Below, piece by piece: positions 23,867-34,374 of a stretch of DNA of 34,374 nt. The stretch comes from Sphaerisporangium rufum (GTDB taxonomy: Bacteria; Actinomycetota; Actinomycetes; Streptosporangiales; Streptosporangiaceae). The stretch spans positions 1 through 34,374 of the forward strand of contig NZ_BOOU01000091.1 in assembly GCF_016863395.1 (NCBI RefSeq). The letters run 5' to 3'. The position numbers and the translations under genes are program-made. The notes below the pieces were generated by a model, which made no database searches, was not told where the DNA came from, and saw only the letters and a list, made by a program, of their open reading frames with translations. The stretch's first letter is position 1. Every line of letters begins with the position of its first letter.

Positions 23867-24709
23867 ATGGAGAGCACCAAGCGGGCCACGCTGGCGGTAC
23901 CGGGCGCCCGGCTGTACTACGAGCTGTGCGGCTCCGGGCCGTTGCTGCTGGTCCTGCAGGGCGGCGAGGGCGACGCCGGCCGCACCGCCGCGCTGGTCCG
24001 CGAGCTGCGCGACCGCTACACCATGCTCACCTACGACCGCCGGGGCCTGTCGAGGAGCACGGTGGACGAACCGATGCCACCGATCACCATCGAGACGCAC
24101 GCCGACGACGTCCACCGCCTGCTGGCGGCGGTCACCGGCGAGCCGGCCACGCTGCTCGGCTCCAGCTTCGGCGGGCTCGTCGGGCTGGTCCTGGCCACCG
24201 CGCATCCCGATCAGGTGGCGACACTGGTCACCCACGAGCCGCCCGCCCTCGGGGTGCTGCCCGGGCCGGAGCGGGCCCGGGCCGAGCGCGTGCTGCTCGA
24301 CCTGGAGGCCACTTTCCGCGAGGAGGGGTGGGCCGCCGCGTTCAAGAAGCTCGCCGAGGCCACCGGTGCCGGGTACGACGACCGCGAGCCGGAGGTGGAG
24401 CTGCCGCCCCCGCTGTCGCCGGAGCGGATCGCCAACATGAAGTTCCTGTTCACCCACGACCTGCCCGCCGTGCGGACCTGCCGGCTGGACGCCGGCGCGC
24501 TGGCCACGCTGCGCGGCGGGCCGGTCCGGGTGGTCCCGGCCGCCGGTCACACCACCGCGCGGGACTTCTTCGACCACCGGTGCGCCGCCGAGATCGCCCG
24601 CCTGCTGGGCACCGAGCTCGCCGAGTTCCCTGGCGGGCACAACGGGCTGACCATGCGGCCGAAGGCCTTCACCCGCCGGCTGCTCGACGTCATCGGCGTG
24701 CCGGGGTGA
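23867..24709 (+). CDS. Alpha/beta hydrolase
   Basis: A 280-aa single-domain hydrolase. The oxyanion region is LQGGEGDAGR. The strand-turn motif MLTYDRRGLSRST follows. The nucleophile elbow is GSSFGG (Ser100) and the catalytic His258 is in FPGGHNGL. MarR neighbours often control detoxifying hydrolases of this type, and the substrate could be an ester or lactone that also acts as the inducer; this is inference. ATG 23867 has AGGAGG 5 nt upstream (23856-23861). An in-frame ATG at 23819 lies inside the operator and is rejected. Confidence 0.9.
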   Translation: MESTKRATLAVPGARLYYELCGSGPLLLVLQGGEGDAGRTAALVRELRDRYTMLTYDRRGLSRSTVDEPMPPITIETHADDVHRLLAAVTGEPATLLGSSFGGLVGLVLATAHPDQVATLVTHEPPALGVLPGPERARAERVLLDLEATFREEGWAAAFKKLAEATGAGYDDREPEVELPPPLSPERIANMKFLFTHDLPAVRTCRLDAGALATLRGGPVRVVPAAGHTTARDFFDHRCAAEIARLLGTELAEFPGGHNGLTMRPKAFTRRLLDVIGVPG

Positions 24710-25019
24710 GCGGTGACCGGCCGGTCCGGGCGCCCGGTGGCCACAGCGCGGGCGGCCGGCCCGGCCACCCCGCCGGGGGGCCCTCCGGCGCGGGCCGCCG
24801 GCCCCGGGTGGAGTCCTGGCCGCCCTCCCGGCAACCGGTCGCCGCCTGGCCGCCGCTCGTACGCGCCGCCCGTACCTCGGCGCGCAAGCGCATGATCTCC
24901 GCCTGCTGCCGGTCGGCCCGTTCCAGCCGGGCCGTGGTGTAACCGATGGTTCCGGGGACGACGGCGGCGACGATGGCGGCGCACGACAGGCTCACGGCCG
25001 TCTGCCAGGACAGGTCCAT
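24690..25019 (-). CDS. Small membrane protein with disordered tail
   Basis: A 109-aa protein of unknown function. One N-terminal membrane helix (SWQTAVSLSCAAIVAAVVPGTIG, about residues 4-27) is followed by a short charged helix, ARLERADRQQAEIMRLRAEVRAAR, that could form a coiled coil. A Pro/Gly/Arg-rich tail completes it. AAGGAG lies about 5 nt before ATG 25019, which supports real translation. The tail overlaps the end of the convergent hydrolase gene by 20 bp. The low-complexity C-terminus leaves some doubt about where the protein ends in nature. Confidence 0.6.
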   Translation of the reverse strand: MDLSWQTAVSLSCAAIVAAVVPGTIGYTTARLERADRQQAEIMRLRAEVRAARTSGGQAATGCREGGQDSTRGRRPAPEGPPAGWPGRPPALWPPGARTGRSPLTPARR

Positions 25020-25103
25020 CGCGGCTCCTTAGCACGGCGGGCGCGATTCCAGGCGCCCTGCTCATGCCCGGGTGGCCCGCGCGACACGCAGCGGGTGGGC
25101 ATA

Positions 25104-25111
25104 TGTATACA
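25104..25111. promoter_or_regulatory. TGTATACA palindrome
   Basis: A perfect 8-bp palindrome in a short AT-rich patch between the divergent small membrane protein and the TPR-like gene. It is a possible regulator site. It is too short to assign. Confidence 0.3.
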
Positions 25112-25166
25112 AACCCGTACCGAACCAATGCCTGCCGTTGTCCGCACACAGTGGAGCGCCGCTCGG

Positions 25167-25172
25167 TAATCT
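25167..25172 (+). promoter_or_regulatory. Candidate -10 box for the leaderless TPR-like mRNA
   Basis: TAATCT fits TANNNT and ends 6 nt before GTG 25179. The gene has no Shine-Dalgarno. Confidence 0.5.
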
Positions 25173-25178
25173 CGTCCT

Positions 25179-25721
25179 GTGGCACATGTGACGCGAGAGC
25201 AGCTTGATCGTCTGCTCGAACAGGTCCTCCTGAACGACGATCACGGGGCTCTGGCAGCGCGGCTCGACGAGCTGGCGCACGGATACGCGTCGGGTGACGT
25301 GTCCCGGGCGGCGATCTTCGTGCTGGCCGCGGAGGAGTGGCGGCAGGCGGGCCAGCCGGCCCGCGCCCTGGAATCGTTCCAGCGGGCCCTGGACGACGGC
25401 GGCGAGGTGACCGTCGATCCCCGGGCGGGCATCGCCGACACGCTGTTCGAGCTGGACCGCCCGGCCGAGGCCCGGCGACTGGTCGAGTCGATCAAGGCGG
25501 ACGGCCGGGCCGACGCCGGCACGGCACTGCACGTGGCGGAGACGTTGCTCGCCTACGGTGATCTGGCCGGGGCCCACGAGTGGGCGACCGAGGGCCTCGC
25601 CCTGGCCGGTGCCGGCTCCGGCAGCACCCGGGACGCCCTGCTGCGCACCCGATACCGCATCCGCGTCGACCTCGGCCTGCCCGAGGACGACCTGGACGCG
25701 CTGCTCGACGCGCCCCGCTGA
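25179..25721 (+). CDS. TPR-like helical repeat protein
   Basis: A 180-aa soluble protein. Helical pairs resemble tetratricopeptide repeats: FVLAAEEWRQAGQPARALESFQRALDDGG, then GIADTLFELDRPAEARRLVES, then HVAETLLAYGDLAGAHEWATEGLALAG. Such folds mediate protein binding. No catalytic residues are seen and no partner is evident from context. GTG 25179 is supported by the -10 box just upstream. The gene stands alone between a divergent small protein and a strong convergent terminator. Confidence 0.85.
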   Translation: MAHVTREQLDRLLEQVLLNDDHGALAARLDELAHGYASGDVSRAAIFVLAAEEWRQAGQPARALESFQRALDDGGEVTVDPRAGIADTLFELDRPAEARRLVESIKADGRADAGTALHVAETLLAYGDLAGAHEWATEGLALAGAGSGSTRDALLRTRYRIRVDLGLPEDDLDALLDAPR

Positions 25722-25772
25722 CGCGGCCGGTCCGTCCCTCCGTGCTTCGCCGGCCACGGTAGTTGGCCCGGA

Positions 25773-25817
25773 CGACCGTAAGGGCCGTGCCCTGGCGGGG
25801 CACGGCCCTTACGGTCG
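25773..25817. terminator. Strong bidirectional terminator, 20-bp perfect stem
   Basis: The arm 25773-25792 pairs perfectly with 25798-25817 around a 5-nt loop, TGGCG. It lies between the convergent TPR-like gene (stop 25721) and the repeat-protein gene (stop 25854). It reads as a terminator in both directions and is the longest perfect hairpin I saw in the window. Confidence 0.85.
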
Positions 25818-25853
25818 CCGATGGCCGAATCCGGCCATGGCCGGTGCCGGATG

Positions 25854-27251
25854 TCAGCCGATCGCGGTCTCCGACACGGCGGTCTGGGTGGCGGGCACCT
25901 CGACCTTGGTGGTCACGGTCGTCTCGGCGGACTTCTCCGGCTGCGCCGGCTGCGCCGGCTGTGCCGGCTGTGCCGGCTGCACGGCCTCGGGCGAGGTCGT
26001 CGCGGCCTCGGCCTTGCCGGCCGGGGCTGGCGCGGCCTTCTCGCCGGTGGCCTTCTCGTCGGCCACCGGCTCGTCGCCCACCGTCTCGTCCGCCACCGTC
26101 TCGTCCGCGGGCGTCACGGCCGGGGTGCCCTCGGCGAGCGCCGGAGCCGGCGTGGTGCCCTCCTCCGCCGGGACGGTCTGCGGCTCGACCGGCAGCTCCG
26201 CCGGGGCGTCCGCAGCGGGGGCGTCCGCAGCGGGGGCGTCCGCAGCGGGAGCGTCCGCGACCGGGGCGTCCGCGACCGGGGCGTCCGCCGCGGGCAGCAC
26301 GACCGCGTCCGTGGCGGGCTTGGCGGCATCCACCGCCGGCTCTGCCACGTCGGCCTTGGTCACGTCGGCCGGCTTGACCGCGTCGGCCGGCTTGGCGGCG
26401 TCGGCCGGAGCCGTGGCGTCGGCCGGCTTGGCGATGTCGGCCGGCTTGGCGATGTCGGCGGGCTTGGCGGCGTCGGCCGGGGTCGCCGGCTCGACGGGCT
26501 TGACCGCGTTCTCCGCCGGGTTCTCCGCCGGGTTCTCCGCCGCGTCCCCGGCCGGCGTGATGTCGGCCGGCTTGGTGACCTCGGCGGGCTTGACCACGTC
26601 GGCCGGCTTGGCGGCGTCAGCGGGCTTGGCGGCGTCGGCCGGCTTGCTCGCGTCGGCCGGCTTCGCCGGGTCCGCGGGCTTAGCGGCGTCGGCGGGCTTG
26701 GCGTCGGTGGGCTTGATCTCCACACCGGGCTTGATCTCCACGCCCGAGGACGCACCCTCGGCCGGCTTGATCTCGACGCCCGGCTTGATCTCCACGCTCG
26801 GGTCCGCCGCCACCGGCTTGGGGTCCGCGGCCTTGTCCGGAGCGCTCTCGCTCTCCGGGACGTCGGTGCGGACGCTCGCCCGGGCGGTGCCCTTCATGAA
26901 GACCGGCAGGTCGCACAGGGCGAGCCGGGCGCCGTTCGGCACCACGCGGCCGTCGGGGAGCTGGGTCCGGTCCACGCCCACGACCACGTCGCCCTGACCG
27001 GCGGTGCCCGGCGCCTGGCCGGGGGTACCCACCTGGGCGGGGGCGTCCGCCGGCGCGGGGGCCGGAGCCGGAGCCGGGGCGGGGGCCGGGGCCGGCGCGG
27101 GCGCCGGAACCGACGTGCTGGACGACTCCTGCGACGGGACCGGGTTGTCACCGGGGGTGGAGGCGAGTGCCGCACCCACTCCCAGCCAACCGGCACCGGC
27201 GGTGACGGCGGCCACCGTGAGAACGCCCCTGATGTTCAGCGAAGTGCGCAT
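25854..27251 (-). CDS. Secreted low-complexity repeat protein (PA / VEIKP / KPAD / ADAP repeats)
   Basis: A 465-aa exported protein of unknown function. A signal peptide (MRTSLNIRGVLTVAAVTAG, ending ALAS at about 31) precedes ten Pro-Ala pairs. One short ordered-looking segment follows (VVVGVDRTQLPDGRVVPNG, then LALCDLPVFMKG, about residues 88-120) with the only cysteine. The rest is repeats: four VEIKPx, two runs of KPADxx hexapeptides, three ENPA, five or six ADAPx and four QPA. Lys and Asp/Glu are interspersed, so the protein should be a disordered polyampholyte. There is no LPXTG or membrane anchor at the C-terminus. ATG 27251 has GGGAG upstream. It lies 97 bp after clpB on the same strand. 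Its reverse strand is also open, a by-product of the composition. Confidence 0.85.
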   Translation of the reverse strand: MRTSLNIRGVLTVAAVTAGAGWLGVGAALASTPGDNPVPSQESSSTSVPAPAPAPAPAPAPAPAPAPADAPAQVGTPGQAPGTAGQGDVVVGVDRTQLPDGRVVPNGARLALCDLPVFMKGTARASVRTDVPESESAPDKAADPKPVAADPSVEIKPGVEIKPAEGASSGVEIKPGVEIKPTDAKPADAAKPADPAKPADASKPADAAKPADAAKPADVVKPAEVTKPADITPAGDAAENPAENPAENAVKPVEPATPADAAKPADIAKPADIAKPADATAPADAAKPADAVKPADVTKADVAEPAVDAAKPATDAVVLPAADAPVADAPVADAPAADAPAADAPAADAPAELPVEPQTVPAEEGTTPAPALAEGTPAVTPADETVADETVGDEPVADEKATGEKAAPAPAGKAEAATTSPEAVQPAQPAQPAQPAQPEKSAETTVTTKVEVPATQTAVSETAIG

Positions 27252-27256
27252 GCAGA

Positions 27257-27306
27257 CTCCCTGGCTACTAGTCGTATGGGGACGACCACAGAACGTAGCC
27301 AGGGAG
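27257..27306 (-). promoter_or_regulatory. Inverted repeat covering the Shine-Dalgarno of the repeat-protein gene
   Basis: On the plus strand CTCCCTGGCTAC (27257-27268) and GTAGCCAGGGAG (27295-27306) form a perfect 12-bp inverted repeat with a 26-nt loop. The loop holds an inner 5-bp stem (27271-27275 / 27282-27286). In the minus-strand mRNA the GGGAG ribosome site of the gene at 25854-27251 is inside the 3' arm. The structure could mask translation, act as a DNA operator, or end the clpB transcript. Confidence 0.6.
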
Positions 27307-27322
27307 CCGGGTGGGCGGGAGG

Positions 27323-27332
27323 GCGTTAACGC
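27323..27332. promoter_or_regulatory. GCGTTAACGC palindrome after clpB
   Basis: A perfect 10-bp palindrome located 17 bp past the clpB stop, in the clpB to repeat-protein gap. It is a possible operator for a promoter of the repeat-protein gene. No -35/-10 pair was found to support this. Confidence 0.3.
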
Positions 27333-27348
27333 AATACTGGCGATTTCC

Positions 27349-29934
<2,586 letters not shown>

Positions 29935-30016
29935 CTTGCCTTTCTCGCGTGCGCGGCACAGGCCTCTCGCCGTTCACCCGATGGGTGCCGCTTCGCCGCT
30001 TCGCTATGTGGTCGCC

Positions 30017-30041
30017 GGCGCCCGCGGCGCCCGCGGGCGCC
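30017..30041. terminator. 10-bp hairpin in the hspR-clpB gap
   Basis: GGCGCCCGCG (30017-30026) pairs with CGCGGGCGCC (30032-30041) around GCGCC. It is an RNA structure between hspR and clpB, possibly an attenuator, a processing site or a weak terminator. Confidence 0.45.
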
Positions 30042-30104
30042 GCCGGCTCGGCGTGAGTGCACCGCACCTGTGCGGCCCGGTGCCGGGGTGGTGCGCCGGT
30101 ACCG

Positions 30105-30130
30105 GCCGCCCGCCGCGTCAGGCGGGCGGC
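30105..30130 (-). terminator. Hairpin overlapping the hspR stop codon
   Basis: GCCGCCCGCC (30105-30114) pairs with GGCGGGCGGC (30121-30130). The loop GCGTCA contains the hspR stop codon. A partial terminator here would lower clpB expression relative to dnaK. Confidence 0.5.
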
Positions 30131-30465
30131 AGCTGGTACCGGATCAGCGCGCGGATCATGGCCATCTCGCCACGGAGCCGGCCGAGCTCCTCGCGCATCC
30201 GCAGGTTCTCGTTCTCCAGGGCGAGGATGCGTTTGATGCCCGCGAGGTTGATGCCCTCCTCCTGGGAGAGCCGCTGCACCTCGCGCAGCATCACGATGTC
30301 GCGCGTCGAGTAGAGGCGTCCCCGGCCGGCCGTCCGGCCCGGGCTGACCAGGCCGAGACGGTCGTACTGCCGGAGAGTCTGCGGGTGCAGCCCGGAGAGC
30401 TGGGCGGCCACCGAGATGACGTACACCGGAGTGTCGTCGGACAGGTCGAAGAACTTGGCGTCCAT
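30118..30465 (-). CDS. hspR: HspR, MerR-family heat-shock repressor
   Basis: A 115-aa MerR-type repressor. The helix-turn-helix and wing are VYVISVAAQLSGLHPQTLRQYDRLGLVSPGRTAGRGRLYSTRDI (about residues 14-57). The dimerisation helix begins after VQRLSQEEGINLAGIKRIL. HspR binds HAIR sites, with DnaK as co-repressor in Streptomyces, so free DnaK closes the operon after stress. ATG 30465 has GGGAGG 7 nt upstream. It begins 20 bp after the dnaJ stop. Confidence 0.96.
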   Translation of the reverse strand: MDAKFFDLSDDTPVYVISVAAQLSGLHPQTLRQYDRLGLVSPGRTAGRGRLYSTRDIVMLREVQRLSQEEGINLAGIKRILALENENLRMREELGRLRGEMAMIRALIRYQLPPA

Positions 30466-30485
30466 CGGCGTCGCCTCCCTTCCGG

Positions 30486-31661
30486 CTACTCGCTTCTCGC
30501 CTGTCTGAGCAGATCGGCGCGGGGGTCCGCGTCGTCGGAGACCGCGCGGAACTCCTCCAGCGCGGACCTCTCCTTGTCACCGAGATGCTGTGGCACCGCC
30601 ACCTCCACCGTGACGAGCAGGTCACCCTTGGTGCCGTCCTTGCGGGCGGCGCCCCGGCCGCGCACGCGGAACGTGCGGCCGTTCGGCGTGCCCTCCGGGA
30701 TCCGCAGCGTGACCGGCATGCCCTGCAGGGTCGGAACCCTGATCTCCGCACCGAGGGCGGCCTCGGTGAAGGTGACCGGAACCGTGATCGTCAGATTGTC
30801 GGCAGAACGGCCGAAGACCGGGTGCGGCTTGACATGGATCTGCACGTACAGGTCACCGGCCGGCCCGCCGTTCTCGCCCGGCGCGCCCTTGCCCTTGAGC
30901 CGGATGCGCTGGCCGTCGGCCACGCCGGCGGGGATGCGCGCCTGCAAGGTGCGGGTGCTCCTGCCCCGCCCGCTGCCCTCGCACACCGGGCAGGGGTCGT
31001 CCACGAGCAGGCCGCGGCCCTTGCAGTCGCGGCACGGCTCGGAGAAGGCGAAGTTGCCCAGATTGCGGCTGGCGGCTCCGGTGCCCTCGCAGGTCGGGCA
31101 GACCCGCGGGGTGGTGCCGGCCTTGGCCCCGGTGCCGCTGCACGCGGCGCAGGCCGAGGAACTGGTCAGCCGGAGCGACACCGTGGTGCCGTCCACCGCC
31201 TCGGTGAACGAGAGGGTGACCTCCGACTCGATGTCCTGCCCGCGACGCGGCCGGGTGGTGCCGGCGGTGGGACGCTGGCCGCGGTTGAAGATCCCGCCGA
31301 ACAGGTCGCCGATGCGCTCGCCGGTGCCGCCCTGCGCCGTGCCGCCGAACAGGTCGCCGAACTCGAACGGGAAGCCGCCGCCGCGGGGGGCGCCGCCGCC
31401 CCCCGCGTAGCCGCCGAGACCCGACCCGAACAACGCCCGCGCCTCGTCGTACTCCTTACGGCGCTTGGCGTCGGACAGGACGTCGTAGGCCTCCGAGACC
31501 TGCTTGAACTTCGCCTCGGTCTCGGTGTTGCCCTGGTTGGCGTCCGGGTGGTACTTCCTGGCCAGTCTCCGGTACGCCTTCTTGATCTCTTCGGCGGTGG
31601 CGGTCTTCGACACACCAAGGACCGCGTAATAGTCCTTCTCCAGGTAGTCCTTGGTGCTCAT
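30486..31661 (-). CDS. dnaJ: DnaJ co-chaperone (Hsp40)
   Basis: A 391-aa type I J-protein. The J domain (about 10-75) has HPD at 38-40. A Gly/Phe-rich linker (about 78-130) follows. Four zinc-finger repeats start at Cys171 (CAACSGTG), Cys188 (CPTCEGTG), Cys210 (CRDCKGRG) and Cys224 (CPVCEGSG). The C-terminal substrate-binding domains complete it. It stimulates DnaK ATPase and delivers unfolded proteins. ATG 31661 has GAAGGAAG about 7 nt upstream. It begins 35 bp after grpE, and hspR follows. Confidence 0.97.
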   Translation of the reverse strand: MSTKDYLEKDYYAVLGVSKTATAEEIKKAYRRLARKYHPDANQGNTETEAKFKQVSEAYDVLSDAKRRKEYDEARALFGSGLGGYAGGGGAPRGGGFPFEFGDLFGGTAQGGTGERIGDLFGGIFNRGQRPTAGTTRPRRGQDIESEVTLSFTEAVDGTTVSLRLTSSSACAACSGTGAKAGTTPRVCPTCEGTGAASRNLGNFAFSEPCRDCKGRGLLVDDPCPVCEGSGRGRSTRTLQARIPAGVADGQRIRLKGKGAPGENGGPAGDLYVQIHVKPHPVFGRSADNLTITVPVTFTEAALGAEIRVPTLQGMPVTLRIPEGTPNGRTFRVRGRGAARKDGTKGDLLVTVEVAVPQHLGDKERSALEEFRAVSDDADPRADLLRQARSE

Positions 31662-31696
31662 CTATCGCTTCCTTCGCACGCCGCAGGGACGGTCGC

Positions 31697-34374
<2,678 letters not shown>

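Noticed and set aside
25821-27329. 502-aa Gly/Arg/Leu-rich frame and 479-aa Ala/Gly/Ser-rich frame opposite the repeat protein
   Set aside because: They look repetitive only because they are the complement of the KPAD/ADAP codons. The minus-strand frame has a signal peptide and a Shine-Dalgarno.

Overview
The window is a chromosomal piece of a very GC-rich actinomycete. The evidence is the strong third-position GC bias, the many GTG starts, a bldG/anti-sigma pair, and a dnaK operon that ends in an HspR gene and carries HAIR operators. The bldG - anti-sigma - H+-pyrophosphatase order, with a DUF1998 helicase divergent from bldG, resembles what I remember of Streptomyces coelicolor SCO3550-SCO3547. 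Other gene content suggests a filamentous actinomycete, perhaps Streptosporangiales. That placement is inference and cannot be settled without a search. I saw no tRNA, rRNA, CRISPR array, insertion sequence or clear prophage.

Layout. 1-200 is a 14-bp tandem repeat, followed by a small two-helix membrane protein. 564-3336 (minus) holds a VOC protein and an MrfA-like DUF1998 helicase. 3492-7337 (plus) holds bldG, its anti-sigma partner and, after a 685-bp gap, a K+-independent-type membrane pyrophosphatase. 7475-9178 has a SixA-like phosphatase convergent with SerB. 9384-9947 is a secreted protein with an AT-richer upstream region. 10254-11959 (minus) is an SDR-QueA pair with overlapping genes, divergent from a GAF histidine kinase and NarL-type regulator. 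13988-17772 contains an unrecognised protein, an orphan ABC ATPase, an SPFH protein, a TauE-like permease and a small conserved-looking protein. 17795-19391 (minus) is an HD hydrolase and a DUF2231-Rieske fusion, divergent from a CapA-like lipoprotein, an EphD-type hydrolase-SDR fusion and a TetR regulator. 23306-24709 is a MarR regulator divergent from an alpha/beta hydrolase, with clear operator repeats between them. Then come a small membrane protein and a TPR-like protein.

The right third is one minus-strand stress block: dnaK-grpE-dnaJ-hspR-clpB, followed by an unusual secreted repeat protein. The dnaK promoter is flanked by two HAIR sites for HspR, which gives negative feedback. clpB has no HAIR of its own and seems attached to the operon. 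Downstream of clpB lies a 465-aa exported low-complexity protein built from PA, VEIKPx, KPADxx, ENPA and ADAPx repeats. Its Shine-Dalgarno lies inside a perfect 12-bp inverted repeat, so its translation could be structure-controlled. This repeat protein, its leader and its position beside the disaggregase are the best candidate for something undescribed.

Several genes (serB, the GAF kinase, the HD hydrolase and the TPR protein) have a TANNNT box 6-8 nt before the start codon and no Shine-Dalgarno, as expected for leaderless mRNAs.
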